Below are positions 32,522 to 39,891 of a stretch of DNA of 60,125 nt, piece after piece. The DNA comes from a virus: positions 1-60,125 of IMG/VR virus record IMGVR_UViG_3300044626_000224; one strand, written 5' to 3'. The position numbers and the translations under genes were made by a program. Every line of letters starts with the position of its first letter. Position 1 is the first letter of the stretch. The notes beneath the pieces are model-generated. The model did no database searches. It was not told the DNA's origin and saw nothing but the letters and a program-made list of their open reading frames with translations.

Positions 32522-33516
32522 TTATAAATTAACTTCCATTTATCTAATGTTTCACTCTTGATCATTGTTGAATACTTTGTAAAATCGTGTTTATTACAAT
32601 TTTTTAGTGCTTTAATTATGTTTGGTATTTCTTCAATTGAATCAAAATAATACCTACACTTTTCAAGTTTTGGATTATACCATTCAGACAATTTAGCGAG
32701 GTCTTCTGTAAGTATTTCTGCCCCTCCATATCCCGTTATATTGAACAAATAATTTCCTTGTTTGCTTAACTTCATCAATAACTCTACTGATGGAAGTAAT
32801 ACTGGAATGTTGTTGTGTATTGCTTCAAATGAAAACCATTTGCAAAATGTATCTGGTAAGGTGACGAACGCTGAATACTTATTCAACTGACTTGGAGAGT
32901 AAAAAGTTCCATTGCAAACAGACAGATCATTTGATCTTAAATAATCTGCCATTTTAAAAAACTGATTATCGTTGTGATAAAATGGAACAAATACATCAGC
33001 ATCAAGTAATTCTTTTGACTCTCCATACATCTCATTAAATACATTTGCCCTTGGTATGTTAAAATCTAAATCATGTTTGCCGAGTGGATTAATTACGGGA
33101 TTGAACATGATATTAGAGCCATGCTGCAAACACCATAACTTCTCAAATAAAGTTGAAGCGACAATTGTTATTTTAGGATTATTCGTAGCATTACGGAATA
33201 ATTCGTAATACTCAATATCTCCAGACATTCCATAATCAAAACGATTACATATCCATATGATTAATTTTGGTTTTAACTTTTCTATGTTTTGTAGAAATGG
33301 TCTGGATAATGGTGCTGTATCAGAAATAAGAATATAATCATACGAGTTAAATAGTTCTTCATTCTTATTCCAAAAATCATCAGCTATTTCTTTTGTAATC
33401 CTAAATACATTGTCAGTGAATTTGTGATTATCAACATGGAGTCCAAGTTTATTGAGTATATATTGCTGATCTCTAAAACATCCAATATGATGAGAGATGT
33501 GTAATACTTTCTTCAT
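32518..33516 (-). CDS. Glycosyltransferase-like protein 2
   Basis: A 332-residue protein starting M-K-K-V-L-H-I-S-H-H-I-G-C-F. The first strand and the C-terminal half (C-K-W-F-S-F-E-A-I-H-N-N-I-P-V-L-L-P) fit a GT-B fold, where a conserved Glu region binds the nucleotide sugar. It is AT-rich like its neighbour. The start was chosen by ATGA overlap with the next gene upstream; a longer frame has no support. Confidence 0.55.
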   Translation of the reverse strand: MKKVLHISHHIGCFRDQQYILNKLGLHVDNHKFTDNVFRITKEIADDFWNKNEELFNSYDYILISDTAPLSRPFLQNIEKLKPKLIIWICNRFDYGMSGDIEYYELFRNATNNPKITIVASTLFEKLWCLQHGSNIMFNPVINPLGKHDLDFNIPRANVFNEMYGESKELLDADVFVPFYHNDNQFFKMADYLRSNDLSVCNGTFYSPSQLNKYSAFVTLPDTFCKWFSFEAIHNNIPVLLPSVELLMKLSKQGNYLFNITGYGGAEILTEDLAKLSEWYNPKLEKCRYYFDSIEEIPNIIKALKNCNKHDFTKYSTMIKSETLDKWKLIYK

Positions 33517-34640
33517 GGATAGTATCTGTTCATTGCTTCGATGTCGTTTCCTTTGGCATACCACCCGTCTCCGGTATATACATCCATGACATCTGCGAAG
33601 TATTTCTCATACATTGGTGCTACCCGCTCCAAGGTGAAGTTTTTTCCAAATCTGTGGCAGTCGTATGGGCAGATTTGGTCGATGTTCTTAATCGCATCTA
33701 TGTAGTCACCCATAGTCCGGCAGCGGAATCCTGTATAACCATGTAGGTTATTCTCGGTGAACGATCCCCAGTCGGTAGTAATTGTCGGAGTGCCAGAGAG
33801 TAGGTTTTCTATTTGGACTCCACCGAATGGTTCTACATACTGACTTGGAAGGAAGGATGCTTTAGCCCTCGACATGAGCTTCTTTCTGGTAGGAACATCG
33901 GCGTATCCTACATAGGTAACATGGTCTGGTAGTTTGTAACCTTCCTCTTTTTGGCCTGCGATTACCAGTTTAACCCCTGCTCGTTTAGTAGCTTCAATGG
34001 CAATATCTACACCTTTTCCGCTATATACCCTACCCAGATAGAGAAAGTAATCTTCTTTCTGGTCACAGAAGTCGAAGTCTTCTTTATCAAAGTAGTTTGG
34101 GATTACTACGGCATAGTTATCTTGCTGGCAATTTCCTACTGCCTGCATTCCGCAGAACGCATGGTAGATTGCGTAGGATTCAAATACTTTCCACCTCGCC
34201 CAGTGTCCACCTGCATATCCAATCCCCGGCTCGACTGTGATTAAGTCTGGATGAGCGTCACAAATAGGACGAACGCCACTTCCCCAGAATGGGAGAATGA
34301 AGTCATTCTTCTGCTTACGCTGCCCGATTGCCTTAATCGCGTTTCGATAGAATGTTTGGTAGGCATGGTCATTGGTATCAAACTTGAAGAATGTCTTCCT
34401 CCAGTCATGTGATCCGTAGCTTTTGTTGAAGTCATCATTGGTTAGGACAGGGACGTGTTCTGTGCAGATTAAGTCTGAATCTTCGTGTCCGTAGTGGATT
34501 ACTTCATGGCCGCGCTGGGTCATCATCTTCCCGAACTTCACTACCTTTTGGGTATAAGCGCAGGCGTTGAACTCTTTGGAACTTACTGTGTGAGGCAAGC
34601 CAAGGATATGGAATCTAAATTTATCGTTAACGATACTCAT
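33513..34640 (-). CDS. GT4-family glycosyltransferase
   Basis: A 375-residue GT-B glycosyltransferase. The donor-binding half is clear: Y-L-G-R-V-Y-S-G-K-G-V-D-I-A-I-E-A (201-217), then V-K-L-V-I-A-G, then the E-P-F-G-G-V-Q-I-E-N motif (270-279). The N-terminal half has H-I-L-G-L-P and P-G-I-G-Y-A-G-G. It is the best-defined of three clustered glycosyltransferases. The first codons hold palindrome copy 26 (S-I-V-N-D). Target unknown. Confidence 0.8.
   Translation of the reverse strand: MSIVNDKFRFHILGLPHTVSSKEFNACAYTQKVVKFGKMMTQRGHEVIHYGHEDSDLICTEHVPVLTNDDFNKSYGSHDWRKTFFKFDTNDHAYQTFYRNAIKAIGQRKQKNDFILPFWGSGVRPICDAHPDLITVEPGIGYAGGHWARWKVFESYAIYHAFCGMQAVGNCQQDNYAVVIPNYFDKEDFDFCDQKEDYFLYLGRVYSGKGVDIAIEATKRAGVKLVIAGQKEEGYKLPDHVTYVGYADVPTRKKLMSRAKASFLPSQYVEPFGGVQIENLLSGTPTITTDWGSFTENNLHGYTGFRCRTMGDYIDAIKNIDQICPYDCHRFGKNFTLERVAPMYEKYFADVMDVYTGDGWYAKGNDIEAMNRYYP
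34621..34636. promoter_or_regulatory. Dispersed palindrome, copy 26 (start of gene)
   Basis: TTATCGTTAACGATAC covers codons 2-7 of the GT4 gene. Confidence 0.85.
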
Positions 34641-34843
34641 GGTTTTTTGAACTGAATTTCATCTAACATATCTGATGGGTCTTGATCGCCATTTGCCATA
34701 GCTTCAATCCATGTCGCGGGATTAATGGTTGCGGTGTGCGCCCATCCTTCACTTGTTAATTTTTCTTCGTGCGCTTCATCTACTGTTAAGCACAATATCT
34801 TACCTTCTTTTGCATAGATAAAAAGGAATTGTGGGATACTCAT
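34637..34843 (-). CDS. Small protein of the replication operon
   Basis: A 68-residue protein starting MSIPQFLFIY by ATGA overlap. It has an N-terminal strand-like part and A-T-I-N-P-A-T-W-I-E-A-M. Function unknown. Confidence 0.62.
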   Translation of the reverse strand: MSIPQFLFIYAKEGKILCLTVDEAHEEKLTSEGWAHTATINPATWIEAMANGDQDPSDMLDEIQFKKP

Positions 34844-35097
34844 AGGTCTAATAATATCTTTCTCGCCCATGCAGGCGTGTTGTCATCTACTGATATTGTC
34901 CAGTTACCATTTGCAGATTGGCTCATAGACAGAGGTTGAATAAACTTTCTTTCGTAAACTCCTTTTTTAAGTTGAACGATTACTTCGTTAGTAGTGAATC
35001 TTTCTCCACACTCACAAGCTCTTCTCCTCCTTACTCCTGCATCTTTCTTCCTGCTGTCTATTACTGATGTTGCTTTATTGCACTTAGGACAATTCAT
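34840..35097 (-). CDS. NrdR-like zinc-ribbon protein
   Basis: An 85-residue protein. Residues 1-40 match the zinc-ribbon domain of the ribonucleotide-reductase repressor NrdR: C-P-K-C, then V-I-D-S-R, then R-R-R-R, then G-E-R-F-T-T. The second metal pair is C-E-C (28, 30), one residue shorter than the usual C-x-x-C. The ATP-cone half of NrdR is absent. It may bind host NrdR boxes and alter nucleotide supply. Start and stop overlap neighbours, so it is co-translated. The name is by similarity only. Confidence 0.7.
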   Translation of the reverse strand: MNCPKCNKATSVIDSRKKDAGVRRRRACECGERFTTNEVIVQLKKGVYERKFIQPLSMSQSANGNWTISVDDNTPAWARKILLDL

Positions 35098-35258
35098 TTC
35101 TTTTCTTGTCCAGTAAGCGTAAACCGCTTCATGCCGCGCTTCTTGAAGAAGTCTTCACAGGCTTTAGCAATTTGCTTGGAGTTGAGTGGATACTTCCATC
35201 CTACTCTGGCATCATTTTGGTCAACATTGCCCTCTGTATCTTTGCCGTTGATCTTCAT
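35094..35258 (-). CDS. Small protein of the replication operon
   Basis: A 54-residue protein starting M-K-I-N-G-K-D-T-E-G by ATGA overlap; an upstream ATG at 35288 is less likely. It has W-K-Y-P-L-N-S-K-Q-I-A-K-A-C and ends basic. Function unknown. Confidence 0.55.
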   Translation of the reverse strand: MKINGKDTEGNVDQNDARVGWKYPLNSKQIAKACEDFFKKRGMKRFTLTGQEKK

Positions 35259-35497
35259 TTCATTGACTTGCTGCCCTTGCACTTCCACTTCTTGCGCGAG
35301 AGATTATTCGGGGAGTTAGGATCGGATTTCCAATCGCCTTTAATTTTGGCTGAACGAGCGCAATACGCATCACCTTTGGCCGTGCCGGGGCGAATACGAT
35401 CACCGCCATCTTTAGCCTTGCCAGCTTGACCATACTTCACAGTCTTAGTCCTGCCAGTCTTAGCGTTCTTGACTACTTTCGTGAATCGCTTTTCCAT
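35255..35497 (-). CDS. Small basic protein with C-A-R-S motif
   Basis: An 80-residue, strongly basic protein. The C-terminal half, G-D-A-Y-C-A-R-S-A-K-I followed by N-N-L-S-R-K-K-W-K-C-K-G, matches a short domain common in environmental phages whose function is unknown. The two Cys suggest a metal or structural role. Confidence 0.65.
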   Translation of the reverse strand: MEKRFTKVVKNAKTGRTKTVKYGQAGKAKDGGDRIRPGTAKGDAYCARSAKIKGDWKSDPNSPNNLSRKKWKCKGSKSMK

Positions 35498-35498
35498 T

Positions 35499-35543
35499 TT
35501 AATAGTCCCAAAAATAATCGTCAGAATAAGTTGTAATTTTCAT
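35499..35543 (-). CDS. 14-residue coupled micro-ORF
   Basis: A frame of 14 codons (M-K-I-T-T-Y-S-D-D-Y-F-W-D-Y) that starts by ATGA overlap and ends one base before the next ATG. It may only serve translational coupling or be a spurious frame. Confidence 0.3.
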   Translation of the reverse strand: MKITTYSDDYFWDY

Positions 35544-35686
35544 TTTTTCTTTGCAGTTTTAGCTGATTGCTTGAACGCTTTGGCGGTAGGTGCGCCTTTG
35601 CTGCCAACCTTCCGCATCTTCTCACCACTACCAGCGGCGATGCGTTTTTTCTTTGCGTTAATATTTGAGTATAATCCAGTTTTCAT
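35540..35686 (-). CDS. Small Lys/Ala-rich basic protein
   Basis: A 48-residue, very basic frame (I-N-A-K-K-K-R-I-A-A-G-S-G-E-K, then A-K-T-A-K-K-K) with ATGA overlaps. The composition is histone-like. Its neighbour at 35683 has a similar composition, so both may be nucleic-acid-binding. Confidence 0.58.
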   Translation of the reverse strand: MKTGLYSNINAKKKRIAAGSGEKMRKVGSKGAPTAKAFKQSAKTAKKK

Positions 35687-35868
35687 TTCTTCTTAGCCAT
35701 TCCCGCACGCGATAATGCAATTGCAACTGCTTGTTTGCGGCTCTTGGCCATTGGTGCTTTCTTCGGGCCTTTAGGGTTGATACCAGCTTTCAGTTTGCCA
35801 GCTTTGTATTCACGCATTGTTTTTGCCACCTTCGCGGCCTTACCTGCTTTTGTTGTTGGTTTTTTCAT
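35683..35868 (-). CDS. Small basic protein with S-R-K-Q-A-V-A-I-A-L motif
   Basis: A 61-residue protein. The C-terminus M-A-K-S-R-K-Q-A-V-A-I-A-L-S-R-A-G matches a short motif seen in many environmental phage and plasmid proteins of unknown function. The N-terminal half is Lys/Ala-rich and unstructured. DNA binding is a fair guess. Confidence 0.65.
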   Translation of the reverse strand: MKKPTTKAGKAAKVAKTMREYKAGKLKAGINPKGPKKAPMAKSRKQAVAIALSRAGMAKKK

Positions 35869-36010
35869 AAATTGCTTCTGGTGTTTCTATTTTATATTTA
35901 TCGCAAATTGTTTTAATAATATCGTAAATTGCAACATCGTCTGGAAGATTTACAACATACTTATATACACAATATTTGTCGTCAATTGTTATTATGAATT
36001 CATTTTTCAT
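35840..36010 (-). CDS. Small protein overlapping 35868
   Basis: A 56-residue frame, M-K-N-E-F-I-I-T-I-D-D-K to T-N-N-K-S-R, starting by ATGA overlap with the nuclease-like gene. It overlaps the next gene by 29 bases in another frame. It contains an alternating-hydrophobic N-terminus (F-I-I-T-I-D) and a helical end. Function unknown. Confidence 0.5.
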   Translation of the reverse strand: MKNEFIITIDDKYCVYKYVVNLPDDVAIYDIIKTICDKYKIETPEAIYEKTNNKSR

Positions 36011-36336
36011 AATGATTCCATCCCATCTCTGAGAAGTTTAAAGAAAGTGTCGGCAGAGATTGTGACCTTCCAGTTCTTATTGTTTTTCTTATGAGCCACT
36101 GCCCACGCAATGCCTTTAGCATCCCGCTCGGCCTGCTCACAAGCCTTATCTAAATTTAAGTTCTCTACGCACTTTACTTCAAAGTGGAGTTTACCTTTCA
36201 GTTCCTCACAGATTACATCTGGTGAGTCTTGACCTCCAGCAAACTGCTGTCCTCGTTTAGCAGTGTAGCCTTCAGCGCGAAGTTGATCCCTCCACTGCCG
36301 CTCACCTCTTGCTCCTTTAGCTCTGGAGTTAATCAT
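36007..36336 (-). CDS. Hjc-like PD-(D/E)XK nuclease
   Basis: A 109-residue protein starting M-I-N-S-R-A-K-G-A-R-G-E. The motif set K-G-A-R-G-E-R-x-W, then S-P-D-V, then F-E-V-K-C, is that of small PD-(D/E)XK enzymes such as archaeal Hjc and phage resolvase-like nucleases; D and E-x-K would bind metal. It would resolve branched DNA during replication or packaging. A GGGAG Shine-Dalgarno-like sequence precedes the chosen ATG. An earlier ATG at 36354 overlaps the upstream gene. Confidence 0.68.
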   Translation of the reverse strand: MINSRAKGARGERQWRDQLRAEGYTAKRGQQFAGGQDSPDVICEELKGKLHFEVKCVENLNLDKACEQAERDAKGIAWAVAHKKNNKNWKVTISADTFFKLLRDGMESL

Positions 36337-36341
36337 AGTTC

Positions 36342-36614
36342 TTAAAGCTCCCAACTTATCGGAAGTAAATCAAGTTTGTCTCGGTAGCGATCAACTTGCT
36401 CGCGTGCCTCATCTCGCTCTTTGCAAAGTTTATTAACCTCCAGCATATTCTCTACTGCAAGCGTGTCGTATTTCTCCCGCGCCTCGTTGCGCTCGCGTTT
36501 TAGTTTGCGAGCAACTTCGGCATCAATTAGTTCCATGTGCTGAATACTGCCATCTCTTTTGTGAATGCAGAGTCGTTGAACAATGGTTGAATCTATCTCT
36601 GGTGTATCGTTCAT
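36342..36614 (-). CDS. Coiled-coil protein
   Basis: A 90-residue protein. About 40-85 is one charged helix with heptads (V-A-R-K-L-K-R-E-R-N-E-A-R-E-K). A strong GGGAGG Shine-Dalgarno precedes the ATG. It resembles its neighbour at 37027 in layout (polar N-terminus, coiled coil), so the pair may be related. Function unknown. Confidence 0.62.
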   Translation of the reverse strand: MNDTPEIDSTIVQRLCIHKRDGSIQHMELIDAEVARKLKRERNEAREKYDTLAVENMLEVNKLCKERDEAREQVDRYRDKLDLLPISWEL

Positions 36615-36913
36615 TTCGCTTCCTCCCATTTACCGATTGTTTTTAGAAATGCCTCTGCTCGTTGGTGAGAGGTTGTGTGAATGCCCCACCAAATTCCATG
36701 ATGTTTCGGTAATAACTGATCGCAGAAAACTTCAATTTGGTCGCGTGTAAGTATCTTCTCCGCTCCGTGCATGGCATTGAGGTCGTTGCAGTAGTCGGGT
36801 GCGTATATAGGTCTCAGCCTACCATTTTCGGAGTGAAAGAACGAGTTTTTCTCAGGCTCCCATTTCCATCCGAAAATCTCAAAAATCGCGATGTTGATTT
36901 GTTTTTCGCTCAT
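36611..36913 (-). CDS. Phage ABA-sandwich-like protein, second copy
   Basis: A 100-residue protein with F-G-W-K-W-E-P near the N-terminus, then C-N-D-L-N-A-M-H-G-A-E, then Q-R-A-E-A-F-L-K-T-I-G-K-W at the end. This is the classic pattern of the phage ABA-sandwich proteins. A diverged paralogue lies at 22399 on the other strand. GGGAGGT lies eight bases before the ATG. Role unknown. Confidence 0.68.
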   Translation of the reverse strand: MSEKQINIAIFEIFGWKWEPEKNSFFHSENGRLRPIYAPDYCNDLNAMHGAEKILTRDQIEVFCDQLLPKHHGIWWGIHTTSHQRAEAFLKTIGKWEEAK

Positions 36914-37017
36914 TTCCAGACCTCCCATTTGTTAATGTCAATTTTCCCGCGCAGCGTTTGCCAAATAATCCATGGAACGCACAGAGCAATTATTCCTATA
37001 GTTTTTAATAGTTTCAT
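36910..37017 (-). CDS. Micro-membrane protein (35 aa)
   Basis: A 35-residue frame, M-K-L-L-K-T-I-G-I-I-A-L-C-V-P-W to K-W-E-V-W-K, with one hydrophobic helix (about 5-18) and a charged tail. ATGA couples it to the next gene. Probably membrane-anchored. Confidence 0.5.
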   Translation of the reverse strand: MKLLKTIGIIALCVPWIIWQTLRGKIDINKWEVWK

Positions 37018-37026
37018 ATTTTTTGT

Positions 37027-37344
37027 TTATTTAAGTTGGTCGAGTTCGGCGCGGTGAAGTTTAACAGTATTCGGGTGAAGGGTTTCGCAATTCAGCAAAA
37101 TCCTCTCCGCAATATCTCGCAGCTTGGCGTTTTGCTGCCTCACCTCGTCGCGCTCGCGCTCCAGTTTCTGTGCATGTTCCATCATTTCACTATACCGATC
37201 TGAAAGAACGCGAGGGTTATGTAGTTCGCAATTCAACGCATCCGTATCTGGTGTATTGGATGGCGATGAGAAAAAATCCGCTACGGGATTGTCGTTGCCT
37301 TTCATTATTTCAATTACTGCATTTGTTTCTTGCCCGTCATTCAT
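37027..37344 (-). CDS. Coiled-coil protein
   Basis: A 105-residue protein with a polar N-terminus (about 1-45) and a charged coiled coil (M-M-E-H-A-Q-K-L-E-R-E-R-D-E-V-R-Q-Q). ATGA overlap with the upstream gene. Function unknown. Confidence 0.62.
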   Translation of the reverse strand: MNDGQETNAVIEIMKGNDNPVADFFSSPSNTPDTDALNCELHNPRVLSDRYSEMMEHAQKLERERDEVRQQNAKLRDIAERILLNCETLHPNTVKLHRAELDQLK

Positions 37345-37535
37345 GGGAGCATTAAATCAATATCTTGTGGTTCTGTCAATACTTTTGTTTCAGAAAAGTA
37401 TTGGTTCATAATCTTGAGTCCTTCGTTGTGGTAGTTTTCTGCTATGCAATACCTTTCTTTGTCTTGAGCTTCCCAGATTGCGTTTGCCGCCTCCAAATAC
37501 TTCAACGCTTTTCCGTATGCTTGGTCGATTGTCAT
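37341..37535 (-). CDS. Small helical protein next to DnaB
   Basis: A 64-residue protein (A-L-K-Y-L-E-A-A-N-A-I-W-E-A-Q-D) with TPR-like helix spacing. It shares one base with the DnaB stop codon. A helicase-accessory role is possible but not shown. Confidence 0.6.
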   Translation of the reverse strand: MTIDQAYGKALKYLEAANAIWEAQDKERYCIAENYHNEGLKIMNQYFSETKVLTEPQDIDLMLP

Positions 37536-38767
37536 TAGTATACCTCCTCAAGTTTTGAGATGTCACCACGCATGATGATTTCAGTCATGTAGTTCCTTTG
37601 GCCTCGGCGGTTCTTCTTGATCGTCAGCCTACTCTTCTCCTTGATGTGTTCGATATACACAACTTGGTCAGAGTGCATTCCAATTGCCCGTGATTCGCGT
37701 AGTCTTCCTTCGTCGTTCAACTGAGAAGCTGTGAGCATAATCGAGTTATTCTTCAGTGCTGCGAGTTTTAATCTCCTTGCAATCTCTGAAATCTGGCTTT
37801 CCCTACCCTCTTCACCATCAGATGAGATGATTTGAAGGTAATCTACCACGATTACATCTGCCCGTTTTTCTCCAACGTATCGGTTGATTTGGGCCTCAAT
37901 TTCGTCAATTTCGGCTACTCCATCCACGATTTCGATGGGTAACTGGTGTAATTTCAACAATGCAGCGTTAATTTTGAGGAGTTCGTGTTGGTTTGCGTTC
38001 TTGTAATCCTCTGGTTCACGCACCGGATACCCTGCCAAGTTGCAAGCCATGCGAGTTAGGATGTCTTTTGCCTTCATTTCGAGGCTGAAGAACAGAACTG
38101 ACTTGCCTTCTTCAAGATTTGCGAGTGCTGCTTGGACGAGATAGATAGATTTACCACCACCTGTCTCTGATGCTACTGTCATCATCTCGCCTTTGTGCAT
38201 TCCACCCTTGAGCGCACGATCTACTTTCAGTAGTCCAGTAGGAAAGAAATCCTTTACTGCTTTTCCTTCCATCTCGTCGATGATTTCGATGATGAGGTCT
38301 TTGACTGGTTTTACTTTTGTTGTCCTATCCTCGGCACACTTCATTATCGTTTCCGATAATTCCTTCAAATCGGTCTTACCTGCGCGGAGGTTTACTTCTT
38401 CCTTCTCCATGAGGGTAAGAACATCGCGGTATGCTTTAGTGCGGTGCAGGTGCTTCCGGTAGTCATCTGCCATGTCTTGGCAAACCTTTCCCGAAGCTAC
38501 CTTCATCGTGCATAATGTGTCGTGGACAGATTCTTCACCACCCGCTGCTTCCAGTTGTCCGGTTGCTTCCAGTTCTGCAATGGCAGAAAACGGGCAGCAA
38601 ACCCCTGTCCGCTGGTGAACCCCTTGGAGCGCATTAAAAACGATCCTGTGAGCTGGTATGGCGAAATAATCGCTATCCCATGTTTGTTGGGAAAGGATGT
38701 TTCTGTCGATTGCGATGAGCGACAATACTGCCGCTTCACTCTTTCGTGCTATTGGGACTTTTTTCAT
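37535..38767 (-). CDS. dnaB: Replicative DNA helicase, DnaB family
   Basis: A 410-residue hexameric fork helicase. It has an N-terminal helical domain (about 1-120) and a RecA-like motor: Walker A S-E-T-G-G-G-K-S (200-207), Walker B V-I-V-V-D-Y-L-Q (305-312), sensor Gln in A-S-Q-L-N (349) and K-K-N-R-R-G-Q (384-390) with the arginine finger. The length is slightly short for the family (about 450), as is usual in phages. It follows the replication initiator-like gene and carries palindrome copy 27 in its linker region. Confidence 0.93.
   Translation of the reverse strand: MKKVPIARKSEAAVLSLIAIDRNILSQQTWDSDYFAIPAHRIVFNALQGVHQRTGVCCPFSAIAELEATGQLEAAGGEESVHDTLCTMKVASGKVCQDMADDYRKHLHRTKAYRDVLTLMEKEEVNLRAGKTDLKELSETIMKCAEDRTTKVKPVKDLIIEIIDEMEGKAVKDFFPTGLLKVDRALKGGMHKGEMMTVASETGGGKSIYLVQAALANLEEGKSVLFFSLEMKAKDILTRMACNLAGYPVREPEDYKNANQHELLKINAALLKLHQLPIEIVDGVAEIDEIEAQINRYVGEKRADVIVVDYLQIISSDGEEGRESQISEIARRLKLAALKNNSIMLTASQLNDEGRLRESRAIGMHSDQVVYIEHIKEKSRLTIKKNRRGQRNYMTEIIMRGDISKLEEVY
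38344..38359. promoter_or_regulatory. Dispersed palindrome, copy 27 (in gene)
   Basis: TTATCGTTTCCGATAA, full consensus, inside dnaB, coding L-S-E-T-I-M. Confidence 0.88.
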
Positions 38768-38773
38768 TAGGGA

Positions 38774-39403
38774 TTAAAAGTTGGAGAATCGTTCTGGTTT
38801 GGTAGTTGCTGATCGGTTGATCCAGTTTGCGAGGAATGCGCGGCTGAACAAACGAGGTGGGTTAGCGAGTATCCAAGTCCGAGCTTTCTGCGCTTCACGT
38901 TCAACGTCCTTATCGGGGTTGAGTCGTTTCAGTTCAGTGATGAAAGCATCATCAACAAGTTTTGGTTTTCTTTTTTCAGATTTTTCTTTTTCTTTTATTT
39001 CATTACTTACTTTATCTAGTCTTTCTTTATTAGTCACAGGTTTTTCCGAATCGGTAAAATCCCGAGTCGGCTTTTCACTGAGTCGGGAATCTTCTTCAAG
39101 CTGAGGTTCGTCATACACGAAATACTCCCAACCACCGGGATTGACACCGCTATTGGGCTGGCGAAAAACATATCTCTTTGCGATAAGTTCGTTCATGCCA
39201 GAAACCACGGACTCGTAACCATCAGTTGACGCTTTCGCCAACTGAGATAAATATACTGACCACTTATCCGGTTTGGATAGCAAGTAGCACAAGATAGCTT
39301 TTGCCTTGAAACTCAACTCTGTATTGTTGAGCATTTCATTCGGGATAACTGTGTAGTTAGCTTTTCTTTTTTGACGTATGATATTTGGCATATCTTTTCT
39401 CAC
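38774..39403 (-). CDS. Replication initiator-like helix-turn-helix protein (O-like)
   Basis: A 209-residue protein just upstream of DnaB. The N-terminal half has a winged-helix pattern common in phage replication proteins: Y-T-V-I-P-N-E-M-L, then L-S-F-K-A-K-A-I-L-C-Y-L-L-S-K-P, then L-A-K-A-S-T-D-G-Y-E-S-V. The C-terminal half is polar and may contact the helicase. It would bind the origin and load DnaB. The start is GTG (overlapping GTGA) at 39403; an ATG four codons later is possible. Confidence 0.75.
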   Translation of the reverse strand: MRKDMPNIIRQKRKANYTVIPNEMLNNTELSFKAKAILCYLLSKPDKWSVYLSQLAKASTDGYESVVSGMNELIAKRYVFRQPNSGVNPGGWEYFVYDEPQLEEDSRLSEKPTRDFTDSEKPVTNKERLDKVSNEIKEKEKSEKRKPKLVDDAFITELKRLNPDKDVEREAQKARTWILANPPRLFSRAFLANWINRSATTKPERFSNF

Positions 39404-39681
39404 TTAGACCCCTCTTCCCAACTCGCGTCTTCATTCAATACCCACTTCTTGTCTTTGTTGAGCTTCAAGAACCGGAGTCCAACCAGCGTCATAAAAGCGT
39501 TATGAGCTTGTGTTTCCGTAATGCCAATTATGTCGGCGACAGATTGGATTTCTTTTTCGTCAAACCCGCCATCGTAATTGTCAATGACTGCGAATACTTG
39601 TTTCTTCCTATCGTCGATGATCGACAATCTGATTATTTCTTTACGAACGAAGATACCATCGTTCTTTTCTAATGGATTCAT
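39400..39681 (-). CDS. First gene of the replication operon, winged-helix-like
   Basis: A 93-residue protein starting M-N-P-L-E-K-N-D-G-I-F. The helices in F-D-E-K-E-I-Q-S-V-A-D-I-I-G-I-T-E-T-Q-A-H and L-V-G-L-R-F-L-K-L resemble a small winged helix. It follows a 150-base structured leader. An upstream extension would read through that leader and is rejected. DNA binding is likely; target unknown. Confidence 0.58.
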   Translation of the reverse strand: MNPLEKNDGIFVRKEIIRLSIIDDRKKQVFAVIDNYDGGFDEKEIQSVADIIGITETQAHNAFMTLVGLRFLKLNKDKKWVLNEDASWEEGSK

Positions 39682-39836
39682 TTTATGAAAGGCGACCCCT
39701 TGTAGTGGCGAAGAAGTGCGGCAACAGACGCATGAAGGTGGATTACCACCACAAGGGATCATTTAGTTTTATTTGGTTAACTTAAACTTCTTCAATCCGG
39801 CCTTCACCCCGGATGTGCAATTTCTCGCACCACTGA
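39682..39836 (-). ncRNA. Structured leader of the replication operon
   Basis: The transcript from promoter P4 holds the hairpin ATCCGG / CCGGAT, then a long stem whose 5' side is CCCTTGTGGTGG and whose 3' side is CCACTACAAGGG. The same 5' GGTGG can instead pair with a nearby CCACC (GGTGG-TAAT-CCACC). These two pairings exclude each other, as in an attenuator or riboswitch. No ORF fits. The ligand or trigger, if any, is unknown. Confidence 0.55.
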
Positions 39837-39865
39837 AAACTACTATAGGTTGTGTTCGATGTCAA
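39837..39865 (-). promoter_or_regulatory. Promoter P4 of the replication operon
   Basis: Minus strand TTGACA (39865-39860), a 17-base spacer, TAGTTT (39842-39837). Palindrome copy 28 sits ten bases upstream of the -35. Confidence 0.72.
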
Positions 39866-39875
39866 GCATCTTTTT

Positions 39876-39891
39876 TTATCGGTTACGATAA
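39876..39891. promoter_or_regulatory. Dispersed palindrome, copy 28
   Basis: TTATCGGTTACGATAA contains the TAA stop codon of the gene at 39883 and abuts promoter P4. Confidence 0.88.

Noticed and set aside
32967-32981. A palindrome-like site TTATCGTTGTGATAA
   Set aside because: The right arm lacks the C-G of the core and spacing is wrong. Half-sites near 8770, 10238 and 41433 were also left out.
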